A DNA stretch of 59,935 nucleotides from positions 258,671-318,605 of the forward strand of contig NZ_ML123051.1 of NCBI RefSeq assembly GCF_003846175.1, in the 5' to 3' direction. A model generated the notes under the pieces. It saw only the letters and a list, made by a program, of their open reading frames with translations, did not search any database and had not been told where the DNA came from. Both the position numbers and the translations under genes were made by a program. The DNA is from Streptomyces sp. ADI95-17. Lineage in GTDB: Bacteria; Actinomycetota; Actinomycetes; Streptomycetales; Streptomycetaceae. The first letter of the stretch is position 1. Each line of letters opens with the position of its first letter. Positions 1 through 9,151 of this stretch are shown one piece after another.

Positions 1-13
1 GGAGACTGGTCTG

Positions 14-808
14 ATGCTGACTATCGGCGAGCTGGCGTCGTATGCCGGAGTGACGGTGCGCGCGGTGCGGCACTATCACGCCAAGGGGTTGCTGCCGGAG
101 CCAGAGCGGGATCACTCCGGCTATCGGAGGTATGGCGCGGGCGCCGTGGTTGAGTTGGTCAAGATCCGGACCCTCGCCGAGGCCGGGGTTCCTCTGGCGC
201 ACGTGCGGGAGCTGCTGCAGGCCGACGAGGAGGAGTTCGCCGCGGCAGTCGAAGATATCGACAAGCGGCTGCGGGCGGAGATCCGGGAGCGGCAGCGGCA
301 CCGCGAGCGGATCGCCCGTCTTGCCGCCGGGGACAGCCTGGCATTGCCCGAGGAGGTGGTCGAGTATCTTGACCGGCTGCGGGTGCTCGGGGTCGACGAG
401 CGGATTGTCCAGGTCGAGCGTGACGGCTGGATCCCGCTGGCCGCGCGCTCACCCGAGCGAGTCCCGGAGTGGATGGCACGCAAGCGGGAGCAGATCTCCG
501 ACCCGCAGATCATCGACTTCTATCTCACCCTGAGCCAGGCTCTCGACCGCACCGACGACGACCTACGGCTGGTCGAACTGGCCGACAAGTTGGCCGCCTA
601 CATCACGCAGATGGCCAACGAGCAGGGCGAGTTCTACGTCGACGACACGGGCATCGAGCCATCGTTCGCCGAGCTGCTGGATACACATGTGTTCGACACC
701 CTGCCGCCGACCCGTCGGCTGATCGAGCTGCTGTCGAAGCGAGGCTGGACCGGCTGGTCCAAGCTTGAGCGCGTGAACCCAACACGGGGTGCGGCCGGAA
801 CACGATAG
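14..808 (+). CDS. MerR-family transcriptional regulator
   Basis: 264-residue DNA-binding regulator. Residues 1-70 are a typical MerR winged helix: an N-terminal TIGELASYAGVTVRAVRHYH helix-turn-helix, then the GYRRYG wing and a dimerisation helix (about 75-110). The C-terminal 150 residues form a helical effector region of the kind seen in Streptomyces MerR proteins with no recognised ligand; no cysteine metal site is visible. The ATG at 14 is preceded by GGAGA at the very edge of the window. The stop TAG is at 806-808. It is separated from the dormancy genes by a decayed 370-bp stretch, so it may belong to the neighbouring locus to the left. The inducer is unknown. Confidence 0.9.
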   Translation: MLTIGELASYAGVTVRAVRHYHAKGLLPEPERDHSGYRRYGAGAVVELVKIRTLAEAGVPLAHVRELLQADEEEFAAAVEDIDKRLRAEIRERQRHRERIARLAAGDSLALPEEVVEYLDRLRVLGVDERIVQVERDGWIPLAARSPERVPEWMARKREQISDPQIIDFYLTLSQALDRTDDDLRLVELADKLAAYITQMANEQGEFYVDDTGIEPSFAELLDTHVFDTLPPTRRLIELLSKRGWTGWSKLERVNPTRGAAGTR

Positions 809-1175
809 GGAAACGCTGCGGTGCGGCGTTCCGGCAGGTGGGGCTTTGCTGGTGTTCACTGCCCCAGCCGGCCTCTGCGGCGTCCCAACGCCACGCGCAA
901 CTGAAGTTTTGTGGGCTGAACCACAAGGCCCGTGCCGTCGCATACGTCAGGGCCCTGCGGGCCGGCTGCACGACCTCCCTCCTCATCGAAGACCAGCCAG
1001 GGCACGACACTCGGGTCCGTAGCCACCTGCCCCCAGTGCGGGAGCTGCATGGCGCGGACATCACCAAATTGCTCGTTCAACTCCGTTGCGCTCCTTCATC
1101 GTCGGGATGCGCAACGTCTACCGACTGGGCATGGCGGGGATATGATCCTGCTCGGTGTGTCCCCGCGTAGTCCGG
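809..1175. other. Gap with possible minus-strand remnant
   Basis: No intact gene is seen in this 367-bp stretch. On the minus strand (about 1080-960) a short peptide with the pattern LPHWGQVATDPSVVPWLVFD reminds me of the N-terminus of Streptomyces tyrosine-type site-specific integrases, but the frame breaks soon afterwards. I treat it as a possible relic of an integrase gene rather than a gene. The adjacent acyl-CoA synthetase is also truncated, so this is likely a deletion or insertion scar. Confidence 0.3.
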
Positions 1176-2282
1176 TCAACGTCTCGGTGGCGTCCGTACC
1201 AGCAGTTCACCAGGAGCTGGACCGGGCGGCCGTTTGGCGGCGGGCGCAGCGCGGTGAGTTCGTGCACGGCGTCGTTGATGATGCGGGCCGCGCCGGGGGA
1301 CGTACGGTCCGGTCCTCGGAGTCGTCCGCATCAGCATGCGCAGGGCCGTCGGCGCGGTGTACCAGACGCTCACCCGCTGCTCGGCGAGGATCCGGTACCA
1401 GCGGCGGGCGTCGTAGTCCCCCTCGTCCACCACGACGGTCGCGCCGTGCATGAGCGGTGCGACGATCCCATACGACAAGCCGGTGACCCAGCCCGGGTCG
1501 GCGGTGCACCAGAACACGTCGTTCCGGTGTAGGTCGAGGGCGTAGAGCGCGGACGTGTAATGGGCGACGGCTGCCTCGTGCATATGTACCGCGCCCTTGG
1601 GGGTGCCCGTGGTGCCGCTCGTGAAGTGCAGCAGGGCCATGTCGTTGGGCGAAGTCGGCGGGATCGTGAAGGTGTCGGCCGCGTCGGCCATCAGCGCGGC
1701 GAGAGAAACAGTGCCGGGCAGTTCGTCCGCGCCCTCGCCGACGATCAGTACGTGGCGCAGGGCGGCAAGTCCGCCGCGTCGCCCGGCGACCTTCCTGCGG
1801 TACAGCTCTGCGGTGGTGACCAGCACCTTCGCGTCGCTCAGCGTCACTCGCTGTGCGACCGGGTCCGGTCCGAACGCCGAGAACAACGGGCACAGCACGC
1901 TGGTGTTCTTCAGCGTGCCGAGAACCACGGTATAGAGCTCGGGACAGCGCCCCAGCAGCGTCACCACCCGGTCGCCGTGACCGATCCCAAGAGTGCGCAG
2001 CACGTTGGCGAACCGTGCCGTCGAACGGCTCAGGTCCGCGTAGGTCACGCAGGTCACGGAGTCGTCGCGCCCGACGCAGCGCAGCGCGACCGCTGACGCA
2101 CGGGGCGATGCCGCGTGCCGGTCCACGGCCTCGTGTGCGATGTTCAGTCCCCGCCCGCCGGGCAGCCCTTCCAGCCTGGCCCGTGCCTCCCACCACGAAA
2201 AGCCGGCACACTCCTCGTCGTAGTCGCCCAGATTGGGGGCAGTCCGAGGAGGAGTGTCCTTCCGGATCGTCTCCCACCGCAT
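1176..2282 (-). pseudogene. Acyl-CoA/acetyl-CoA synthetase, 3'-truncated
   Basis: AMP-dependent synthetase/ligase that would activate acetate or another short acid to its CoA thioester. The ATG at 2282 has a strong AAGGAAGGAGGGG ribosome site. Residues 1-330 are well conserved: N-terminal ACS region (WWEARARLEGLPGG), the P-loop-like HFTSGTTGTPKGAVH motif and the WCTADPGWVTG segment. After the TAPTALRMLM segment, homology stops and the frame reads through unrelated low-complexity sequence to a TGA at 1176. The C-terminal third, holding the A8/A10 catalytic lysine region, is absent (368 residues against about 600-650 expected). The product is therefore probably inactive in CoA transfer. An OsdR-like box lies 62 bp upstream, so the original gene was probably in the dormancy regulon. 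Confidence 0.8.
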
Positions 2283-2343
2283 GCCGGCCCCTCCTTCCTT
2301 CGGGCCTTCTTCGACCATCCGCCACAGGACGCTCCGCCCGCAC

Positions 2344-2359
2344 TGGGTCGAACGGCCCT
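2344..2359. promoter_or_regulatory. OsdR-like box upstream of truncated synthetase
   Basis: TGGGTCGAACGGCCCT: imperfect inverted repeat, 3 mismatches to the window consensus GGGNCCGWWCGGNCCC. It ends 62 bp before the ATG at 2282. Confidence 0.5.
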
Positions 2360-2485
2360 CGTACGTGGCCGGACGGCTCAGGCCCACCGCCACCGCGTGC
2401 CCGAGACGGGGATGGGGCGCGTTCCCGGGAGAGGAGAGGCATGGGACCATGGCCACGGCTCAGGAGCCGGAAGAACGCTGCGGGA

Positions 2486-3142
2486 TCACTGGAAGGCTGC
2501 GTGAATCTCCTGCTCGGTGGCCTCGTGCGAGACGAGCAGGAGTTCGTCGCCCGGCAGTAGCCGCACCTCGGGGCCCGGCACTGTCGGACGCCCGTCGCGG
2601 ACGACGGTGGCCACGACCGTGCCGGCCGGGAGCGTGATTTCGCCCAGCGTGTGACCCGCGGCCCGGGAGTTCTCGGTGATTGCTGTCTCGATGACCTCGA
2701 CGCCGGCCTTGCTGAGTCGCAGCAGTGCCACCGTGTCCGTGGCACCCGTGGCCTCCTCGATGAGAGAGATCAGCGGAGTGGCCGCGGGCACCGCGACGTC
2801 CACGCCCCACCGTCCGTCGAAGAGCCAGGCGTTCTCCGCGTCGTTGACACGCGCGGCCACGCGCGCCACGCCGAACCGGCGCTTCGCGAGCAGGCTGATG
2901 ACGAGGTTGTCCTCGTCCCGGCCGGTGGCGGCGATGACGAGGTCGCAGGTCAGTGCGCCCGCCCGTTCCAGGAGTACGGGTTCGCAGGCGTCCCCGGCCA
3001 TCAGGTGCACTGCGGGCAGGTCGCCGATTTCAGTGATGCGGTCCTCGTCGTGCTCGACGAGTGTGACGTCATTGCGCGTTGCGGAGAGCACCTGGGCAAC
3101 CTGAGTGCCTAGGCGGCCCGCACCTGCGATCAGGACCTTCAC
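2486..3142 (-). CDS. TrkA-type RCK potassium-channel regulator (second of pair)
   Basis: 218-residue cytosolic RCK protein: N-terminal Rossmann domain opening with the nucleotide-binding motif VLIAGAGRLGTQVAQ and an acidic residue ending beta-2 (LVEHDEDR), then a TrkA-C domain (about 135-218, with GHTLGEI and LLPGDELLLVS). Such proteins bind NAD(H) or ATP and gate Trk/Ktr K+ transporters at the membrane; no TrkH/KtrB channel is in this window. The GTG start overlaps the previous gene's TGA (GTGA), so the two are translationally coupled. The pair resembles mycobacterial CeoB/CeoC. Confidence 0.88.
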   Translation of the reverse strand: MKVLIAGAGRLGTQVAQVLSATRNDVTLVEHDEDRITEIGDLPAVHLMAGDACEPVLLERAGALTCDLVIAATGRDEDNLVISLLAKRRFGVARVAARVNDAENAWLFDGRWGVDVAVPAATPLISLIEEATGATDTVALLRLSKAGVEVIETAITENSRAAGHTLGEITLPAGTVVATVVRDGRPTVPGPEVRLLPGDELLLVSHEATEQEIHAAFQ

Positions 3143-3798
3143 GTTCCCAGCTCCTTGTCCAGAAAGCCGCGCAGCCGGCCCAGCGAGGTGGCGGCGACGG
3201 CAAAAGTGACCAGGTCACCGGGCTCGGCCAGGACACCGTGGGCGGGCAGCAGCGAGCGGCTGCCGCGGGTGATCTCCACGACGCGGATCTCCCCGTCGAC
3301 ATCGAACTCGGTCAGTGGCCGCCCGGTGAGATAGGCCGGTAGCTGGGAGCGGACCACCAGGGTTTCGCCGCTGCCGAAGGAGAGCTCCGGAGTGAGATGC
3401 CGGTGCAGAAGCATCTGGTGGATGCGGTTGACGGCCCACCGGACGCTGGAGACCGTCGGGATGCCCAGTTCCCGGTAGATGGAGGCTCGGCGGGGATCGT
3501 GGATACGGGCCAGGACGGTCGGTACCCGATACGTCTCCTTGGCGGTCCGCGCGCTGACGATGTTGCTGTTGTCCCCCGAGGTGACCGCGACGAACGCGTC
3601 CGTGTGGTCGATCCGGGCTGCTTCCAGCACGGATCGGCTGAAGCCGTTGCCCGCGTGGAAGGCGCCGGGGAATCCCGGCGGCAACAGTCTGCGCGCCTCG
3701 GGCTGCCGGTCGACGAGGCATACGTCGTGGCCTTCGGCGACGAGCTGCGTGGCGAGGGTGGCCCCGACCCGCCCGCAACCCACGATGATCACTCTCAT
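3139..3798 (-). CDS. TrkA-type RCK potassium-channel regulator (first of pair)
   Basis: 219-residue RCK protein with Rossmann motif MRVIIVGCGRVGATLATQL, then a TrkA-N region with the NIVSARTAKE segment and a C-terminal TrkA-C domain (EPGDLVTFAVA). I use the ATG at 3798, preceded by GGGAG, rather than the longer reading, because the Rossmann strand begins immediately. The start overlaps the stop of the cation ATPase (ATGA) and its own stop overlaps the next trkA, giving a three-gene coupled operon for cation balance. Co-transcription with the ATPase suggests joint control of K+ gating and cation efflux when membrane energy is low; this is inference. Confidence 0.88.
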   Translation of the reverse strand: MRVIIVGCGRVGATLATQLVAEGHDVCLVDRQPEARRLLPPGFPGAFHAGNGFSRSVLEAARIDHTDAFVAVTSGDNSNIVSARTAKETYRVPTVLARIHDPRRASIYRELGIPTVSSVRWAVNRIHQMLLHRHLTPELSFGSGETLVVRSQLPAYLTGRPLTEFDVDGEIRVVEITRGSRSLLPAHGVLAEPGDLVTFAVAATSLGRLRGFLDKELGT

Positions 3799-6650
3799 CG
3801 TGCTTCTCCCTTCGAGGGAGTACCACGCCGCCGCAGAACCCATTTCCGTGCTTCCTCGGCAGCCAGCAACAGCGCTCCGAACGCGGCCAGAACCGCCCAG
3901 TCGGCTGGGGCCAGCGGCGCCGTGTTGAAGATCGCCCGGAGCGGTGGAGCGTAGCTGATGGCAGCCATCAGCCCGATTCCGAAACAGCCTGCGGCCAGCA
4001 GCCAGGGATTGGTCAGCAAGCCGACTCGGAAGACGCTCTGCCGGTCGGTGCGCACCGCGAGCGCATTGAAGAACTGGCTGACGACGATGCCGGCCTGAAC
4101 CATGGTGATCGCCTCCCGGTAGACGGGATCGCTCTTGGTGAAGTCGGTATACGGGATGCCGGATGCGTGGATGTGCCAGAAGAAGACGGTGCAGACGCCG
4201 AGGGCCTGGATGCCGCCGAGGAAGAGGATGCGCCCCATGACAGCTGTAGAGAACAGCCGTTCCCGGCGCGGCCGCGGCGGGCTGTCCATGACGTCGCGCT
4301 CCATCGGTTCGGCGCCCAGCGCCAGCGCGGGCAGCACGTCCGAGCCGAGGTCGATGGCGAGGATCTGTACGGCCGTGATCGGCACCAGCGGGAAGCCGGC
4401 GAAGGTCGCCGCGAGGATCGGTACGAGTTCGGCGATGTTGTGGCTGAAGAGGTAGATCAGGAACTTGCGGATGTTCCGGTAGACCGAACGGCCGAGACCC
4501 ACCGCTGTGGTGATGGAGGCGAAGGAGTCGTCGAGAAGCACCATCACCGCTGCCTCGCGGGCGACGTCCGTGCCGGAGGCGCCCATGGCGACGCCGATGT
4601 CCGCGTGTTTGAGGGCAGGGGCGTCGTTTGTGCCGTCCCCGGTGACGGCGACTACCTCACCGCGCCGCTGCAGCGCGGTGACCACCCGCATTTTGTGCTC
4701 GGGGCTGACCCGGCACAGCAACAGCTCGGTGGAGCCCGCCAGCATTGCGTCCAGGCCGCCGTCGTCCAGCGCGTTCAGCTGCGTACCCGTCACCACGGAC
4801 GGGGCCCGTCCCCGTACTATGCCGACTCGCCGGGCGACCGCCTCGGCGGTCAGGGGATGATCGCCGGTGACCATGACGATCCGGATCCCGGCCCGCCTGC
4901 AGGCATCCACCGCGTCCCGCACCTCGGGCCGGGGAGGGTCGTACATCCCGGCCAGACCCAGGAAGGCCAGCCCCGACTCGGTGTCCCCGAGCGGCGGGTG
5001 CGGGCCGTCGACCCGCCGTCGGGCGACCGCGAGCACGCGCAGGCCCTGCCCGGCCATGCCGTCCGCGGCCGCGGTGATCTCTGCACGGCAGACGTCCGTC
5101 AGCGGCTCCCGCGCGCCTTCCCGGTCGACGGCGTCGCAACGGGCGAGCAACTCCAGCGGCGCGCCCTTCACGTACGCCAGGCAGCTGCCGTCGAGGTCGC
5201 GGTGCACGGTGCTCATCAGTTTGCGAACGGAGTCGAACGGATGCTCCGCCACCCGCGGAGTACGGGCCTCCTCGGCCACCGGATCCAGGCCGGTCTTCAT
5301 GGCGGCCACCACCAGGGCCCCCTCGGTGGTGTCGCCGAGCACCCGCCAACCGTACCGGCCGGTCGGCGGCACCAGCCGGGCATTGCTGCACAGTGCCGCT
5401 GCCCGGAGCAGCTCCCGCACAGGTCCGGCGTCGGTGACCTCACCGACGGGTGTGTATCCCACTCCGGCGACGGAGTGCGGCACACCGTTCACCCACAGCT
5501 GTACGACGGTCATCTCGGCCTGGGTGAGCGTGCCCGTCTTGTCGGTGCACACCACGCTCGTCGATCCGAGCGCCTCCACCGCGAGCAGTTGCTTGACGAG
5601 GGCGTGCCGGCGGGCCATACGGCGGACGCCGATCGCCAGGGACACGGAGAGCGTGGCAGGCAGGCCCTCCGGCACGAGTGCGACCATCACCCCGAGCGAA
5701 AAGACGAACGTGTCCACGAACGGCTGCCCACTGGGCGCACGCACCGCGAACAGGACGGCCCCGGTCGCCAGCGCGACGCCGGCCACCCGGCGGGCCATGG
5801 CCGCGACCTGCCGCTGCAGCGGGGTCTTCTGCCGGGGCGCCGCGGCGGTGAGCCGGAAGATTCGTCCGAACTCGGTGGCCGTCCCGGTGGAGCACACGAC
5901 GGCCTTGCCCGTGCCCGCGATCACGTCCGTGCCCATGAACACGAGGTTGCGTGCTTCCAGCGGGGGCCCCGCCGGCACAGGCCCGGCCACCCGGGCGACG
6001 GCATCGCTCTCGCCCGTCAGCGCCGCGTTGTTCACGGCGACCTCGTGTGCCTCGACCAGTCGGCAGTCGGCCGACACCGCGTCCCCGGCCTCCAGGAGCA
6101 CGACGTCACCGGGAACCAGTTCGCGCGCGGGCAGGTCCCGTGGATCCCCGCTCCGCAACACCCGGCAGGTGTGCGGCACCATCGCCTGCAGGGACTCCGC
6201 CGTCCGTTCGGCGGAGTATTCCTGGGCGAACCCGATGCCTGCGTTCAGCAGCACCACGCCGAGGATGGCCAGTGCCAGCTGAAGTGTGGCCGGATCCCGG
6301 GGCTGTTCCAGCAAGTACGCGAGGAATGTGATCGCCGAGGAGACGAGCAGCACGACTGCGAAGAGGTCGGTGAACTGCGCGATCAGCCGTCGCCACACGT
6401 GCCCATGGCTCACGCCGGGAAGCCCGTTGGGGCCGTAGCGTGCTTGCCGCGCGGTGGCCTCGCCCGGGGTCAGACCGCGGGGGGAACTGTTGAGGGCGGC
6501 GTAGACCTCCGGGACGGGCAAGGATGGGACGGACGGAGTGGGGTCACCTGGCCGGTGCCGCAGCGGCTCGTTCGGGGGGACCGCGTCGTCTTCCGGTGGG
6601 CCGCCCTCGCGGAGCGAGGCCGCTCCCCACCGGACGGGTTCACGGCCCAT
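3795..6650 (-). CDS. PII-type cation-transporting P-type ATPase (CtpF-like)
   Basis: About 951-residue membrane pump of the Ca2+/SERCA-like class. With the ATG at 6650 the order is: cation ATPase N-domain (VYAALNSSPRGLTPGEA, 49-65), TM1-2, actuator domain with LTGES (211-215), TM4 with the PEGLP motif (327-331) typical of Ca2+ or Na+/K+ pumps, phosphorylation site DKTGTLT (Asp370), hinge TGDGTNDAPALK, then a C-terminal six-helix membrane region. The length and motifs match mycobacterial CtpF, a DosR-regulon gene. The start is uncertain: the frame stays open to 6812, and 6650 lacks a good ribosome site. It heads the operon with two trkA genes; an OsdR-like box lies about 310 bp upstream of 6650. 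Confidence 0.88.
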   Translation of the reverse strand: MGREPVRWGAASLREGGPPEDDAVPPNEPLRHRPGDPTPSVPSLPVPEVYAALNSSPRGLTPGEATARQARYGPNGLPGVSHGHVWRRLIAQFTDLFAVVLLVSSAITFLAYLLEQPRDPATLQLALAILGVVLLNAGIGFAQEYSAERTAESLQAMVPHTCRVLRSGDPRDLPARELVPGDVVLLEAGDAVSADCRLVEAHEVAVNNAALTGESDAVARVAGPVPAGPPLEARNLVFMGTDVIAGTGKAVVCSTGTATEFGRIFRLTAAAPRQKTPLQRQVAAMARRVAGVALATGAVLFAVRAPSGQPFVDTFVFSLGVMVALVPEGLPATLSVSLAIGVRRMARRHALVKQLLAVEALGSTSVVCTDKTGTLTQAEMTVVQLWVNGVPHSVAGVGYTPVGEVTDAGPVRELLRAAALCSNARLVPPTGRYGWRVLGDTTEGALVVAAMKTGLDPVAEEARTPRVAEHPFDSVRKLMSTVHRDLDGSCLAYVKGAPLELLARCDAVDREGAREPLTDVCRAEITAAADGMAGQGLRVLAVARRRVDGPHPPLGDTESGLAFLGLAGMYDPPRPEVRDAVDACRRAGIRIVMVTGDHPLTAEAVARRVGIVRGRAPSVVTGTQLNALDDGGLDAMLAGSTELLLCRVSPEHKMRVVTALQRRGEVVAVTGDGTNDAPALKHADIGVAMGASGTDVAREAAVMVLLDDSFASITTAVGLGRSVYRNIRKFLIYLFSHNIAELVPILAATFAGFPLVPITAVQILAIDLGSDVLPALALGAEPMERDVMDSPPRPRRERLFSTAVMGRILFLGGIQALGVCTVFFWHIHASGIPYTDFTKSDPVYREAITMVQAGIVVSQFFNALAVRTDRQSVFRVGLLTNPWLLAAGCFGIGLMAAISYAPPLRAIFNTAPLAPADWAVLAAFGALLLAAEEARKWVLRRRGTPSKGEAR

Positions 6651-7093
6651 ACGGACCACCGCACGCCGCAGGCCGCCCGGACGGCTCCCGGAGCCCGCAC
6701 GAGCGCGGGACCGTCGAAGCCGCGATGGCATCGCGATTTCCGGTCCCGTGCGCTGTGCGACGAGGGCGCCGCCGTGGCGGCCGGAGCGAGGACCGTGACG
6801 GCGGCGCGTCAAGAGGTACTGCTGACACAGTGGCTTCCCTTCGCCGCAGGACGTGCCGACCTTGGCCGGAAGGGCCGTCGCCCCCGCCGCGGTTGGCAGG
6901 CCAGCCCCCTTTCCGAGTGAGTCCCGTCTCCACCCTGTGCTCCGTGCACCGGGCCGGGGCAGGGGCCATCCGGGCCCGTCGCCGGGGCCGGGCGGACTTT
7001 CCGTGACGGTTTCGCGGCTTGTCTGGAAGCGGACAGAACGGCTGGGACGGTCAGCGACCGAGGCGAAGCCGAACCCATCCTGGGCCGTCGTGC
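6651..7093. other. Upstream region of cation ATPase operon
   Basis: 443 bp (281 bp if the ATPase starts at 6812) between the pncB stop and the ATPase start. It contains one good OsdR-like box (6962-6977). Open frames here look like compositional artefacts. Confidence 0.5.
6962..6977. promoter_or_regulatory. OsdR-like box upstream of cation ATPase operon
   Basis: GGGGCCATCCGGGCCC: 2 mismatches to the consensus. It sits 150 to 310 bp upstream of the ATPase, depending on the start used. Confidence 0.5.
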
Positions 7094-8491
7094 TCAGATG
7101 CCTGATGTGCGGGTCGGGGCCGATGCGCGGGAGGCTGCCGTGCCCGAGCGCGCGACTCGACGCTCCCGGCGCAGTCGGGCCTTGATGTCGGCGCGCACCG
7201 TGTCGGTCAGCTTCTCAAGGGCTCGGGACCGGATCGGTGTGACCGGATCGGGATCGTGGATCCGGCGGGCCGGTGCGGGCAGAGCGGCGATGTCCTCGCG
7301 GAATCGCTCGCGGGCGTCCTGCCACCGGTCCGGCGGCCCCGTGCGTCGACCGCCCCGCATGACCGTGCGCAGCAGCGGCCGGGCGGCGTCCGGCGGGTCC
7401 TCCCCGTTGAGGGCTATGACGTCGGGCCGCCCGGCCCGGCGGAAGACCTGCTTACGGCCCGGTGTCGTGACCTTCGCCGAGGACAGCTTCATCATGGGAC
7501 GGCCGTTGTACTCGACGAGCTTGTACGCGGCGTCCAGATAGGGGGCGTCCGCGGACACGCCCACACGTGTGCCCACTGCGTACACGTCGATCGGGGCACC
7601 GGCACGCACCAGCCGTTCCACGACGTACTCGTCCAGTCCGCCGCTGGCCACGATCAGCACATCGGCCAGTCCGACGTCGTCCAGAACGGTGCGTGCACTG
7701 CGGGCGAGTGTGCCGAGGTCTCCGCTGTCCAGGCGGATCGCGCAGCCGGGGCCGCGCTGGAGATCGGTCAGGACTCGTGCGGCTGTGCGCACACCTTCCT
7801 CCGTGTCGTAGGTGTCGACGAGAAAGGTGACCGGGCCGGGATGAGCGCGCGCGAAGGCATGGAAGGCTTCTTCCTCACCGGAGAACGCCTCGATGTAGGA
7901 GTGGGCCATGGTGCCCGAGGCCGGGATGTCCAGGGCGATGGCGGCAGCGACGTCACTGGTGCCGGCGAAGCCCACGAGGGCGCCGAGGCGGGCAGCCTGA
8001 TGTCCGGCCCACGGCCCGTGGGCGCGGCGCAGCGAGAAGTCGACCACGGACCTTCCGCCCGCCGCGAGGACGCTGCGTGCCGCCTTGGATGCCACCGCCG
8101 TCTGGTGGCAGACCTGGTTCAGCAGGTACGTCTCGACGAGCTGGGCCTGCGGCAGCGGGGCGGTCACCTCCAGCAGTGGCTCTCCGGCGAACACCGCACG
8201 GCCCTCCGGCACGGCACGGACCTCGCCCTCGAAGGCAAGGCCGAGGAGCGGTTCGAGGTCCCGTTCCGGGCGGTGCAGGGCGGCCGCGAACGCCTCGATG
8301 TCCTCCCGCTCCACGCGGTAGCCCGCCAGGAAGTCCAGCGCGGGCTCCAGACCCGCGGCCACCAGGAAACCCCGATTGGGCGGGAGGTCGCGGACGAACA
8401 GACCGAACGTGGCCGGAGCCCGCATGTCCTCCTGGAGGTAGGACATGGCCATGGTCACTTCGTAGAGATCGGTGGTCGTGACGTCGGACAT
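7094..8491 (-). CDS. pncB: Nicotinate phosphoribosyltransferase
   Basis: 465-residue enzyme of the NAPRTase family that makes nicotinate mononucleotide from nicotinate and PRPP in NAD salvage (Preiss-Handler pathway). The N-terminus TTDLYEVTMAMSYL is the family signature; further on are the SLRRAHGPWAG segment, the GTMAHSYIEAF motif with the histidine that is phosphorylated in this family, and a phosphate-binding IRLDSGDLG. The last 50 residues (after RRIHDPDPV) are basic and variable. It starts with ATG at 8491 and is divergent from hsp20, sharing a 172-bp promoter region with an OsdR-like box. Mycobacterial DosR also controls a pncB paralogue (PncB2), which fits the context. Confidence 0.92.
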   Translation of the reverse strand: MSDVTTTDLYEVTMAMSYLQEDMRAPATFGLFVRDLPPNRGFLVAAGLEPALDFLAGYRVEREDIEAFAAALHRPERDLEPLLGLAFEGEVRAVPEGRAVFAGEPLLEVTAPLPQAQLVETYLLNQVCHQTAVASKAARSVLAAGGRSVVDFSLRRAHGPWAGHQAARLGALVGFAGTSDVAAAIALDIPASGTMAHSYIEAFSGEEEAFHAFARAHPGPVTFLVDTYDTEEGVRTAARVLTDLQRGPGCAIRLDSGDLGTLARSARTVLDDVGLADVLIVASGGLDEYVVERLVRAGAPIDVYAVGTRVGVSADAPYLDAAYKLVEYNGRPMMKLSSAKVTTPGRKQVFRRAGRPDVIALNGEDPPDAARPLLRTVMRGGRRTGPPDRWQDARERFREDIAALPAPARRIHDPDPVTPIRSRALEKLTDTVRADIKARLRRERRVARSGTAASRASAPTRTSGI

Positions 8492-8576
8492 GGTGATCGC
8501 CGCCGTGTGATCGTCCAGTGGTCACCAGTCTGACCACGGGCCGGCCGGGAGAAAGGGCCCGGAGGGACCCCGGGCA

Positions 8577-8592
8577 TGGGCCGATCGGCCTC
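8577..8592. promoter_or_regulatory. OsdR-like box between pncB and hsp20
   Basis: TGGGCCGATCGGCCTC: 2 mismatches to the consensus and strongly palindromic in the core (GGGCCGATCGGCC). It lies 72 bp before the hsp20 ATG and 86 bp before the pncB ATG on the other strand, so it could serve both. Confidence 0.62.
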
Positions 8593-8663
8593 AGTATTCG
8601 GAACCCGGCCGCGCTGGACTGGGTGTGCCGGCATCGGCGACCGAACACCGAGGAGGTACCACG

Positions 8664-9086
8664 ATGACCACCCTGAAGCGCGGGCAGAGGTTCCCGTTCC
8701 CGGAGGTCCCGGACTGGTTCGAGAACCTGCCCGCCCGGTTCGCGATGCCCACCATGGGCGAGCTGTACACAGTTCGTATCGAGGACTACACGGAGAACGG
8801 CCGTTACGTGGTGCGGGCGGAGCTTCCGGGTACATCTCCCGAGAACATCGACGTCTTCATCAGCGACGGTGTGCTGACGGTCCAGGCCGAACGCACCGAA
8901 AAGGAAGTGGACAAGAACCACAGCGAGATCCGCTACGGCGTGATGAGCCGCAGTGTGACGCTGCCGTCGGGCGCGGACGAGGACGATGTCACGGCCGACT
9001 ACACCAATGGCATGCTCACGGTCAGTGTGGGCATGGGCGCCGAGAAGCCGTCGGCCAAGCACGTCGAGATCAAGCACGGCGGCTGA
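8664..9086 (+). CDS. Hsp20/alpha-crystallin small heat-shock protein
   Basis: 140-residue ATP-independent chaperone that holds unfolding proteins in the cytosol. The alpha-crystallin domain spans about residues 34-128: YVVRAELPGTSPENIDVFIS, VLTVQAERTEK and the C-terminal NGMLTVSVGM strand. There is a short N-terminal arm with PFPEVPDWF. ATG at 8664 is chosen for its GAGGAGGT ribosome site; the frame is open 39 bp further upstream. A related gene (hspX/acr) is the classic DosR-regulon protein in mycobacteria. Confidence 0.93.
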   Translation: MTTLKRGQRFPFPEVPDWFENLPARFAMPTMGELYTVRIEDYTENGRYVVRAELPGTSPENIDVFISDGVLTVQAERTEKEVDKNHSEIRYGVMSRSVTLPSGADEDDVTADYTNGMLTVSVGMGAEKPSAKHVEIKHGG

Positions 9087-9102
9087 CGGCGGTCGGCTAC
9101 GC

Positions 9103-9131
9103 ATGGCGGGCCCCCACTACGGGCCCGCCAT
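9103..9131. terminator. Bidirectional terminator hairpin
   Basis: Perfect 11-bp stem ATGGCGGGCCC (9103-9113) and GGGCCCGCCAT (9121-9131) with a 7-base loop, located between the convergent hsp20 and A/V-ATPase operon ends. There is no U-tract, as is usual in Streptomyces. Confidence 0.75.
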
Positions 9132-9151
9132 CGGCGCGCCTCAAGTGGCTG

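Noticed and set aside
4167..6920. 917-codon open frame on the plus strand opposite the cation ATPase
   Set aside because: It is antisense to a gene with all P-ATPase motifs, has no homology, and arises from high GC at third codon positions.
7256..8533. 425-codon plus-strand frame opposite pncB
   Set aside because: It is antisense to a full-length nicotinate phosphoribosyltransferase and has no recognisable domain.
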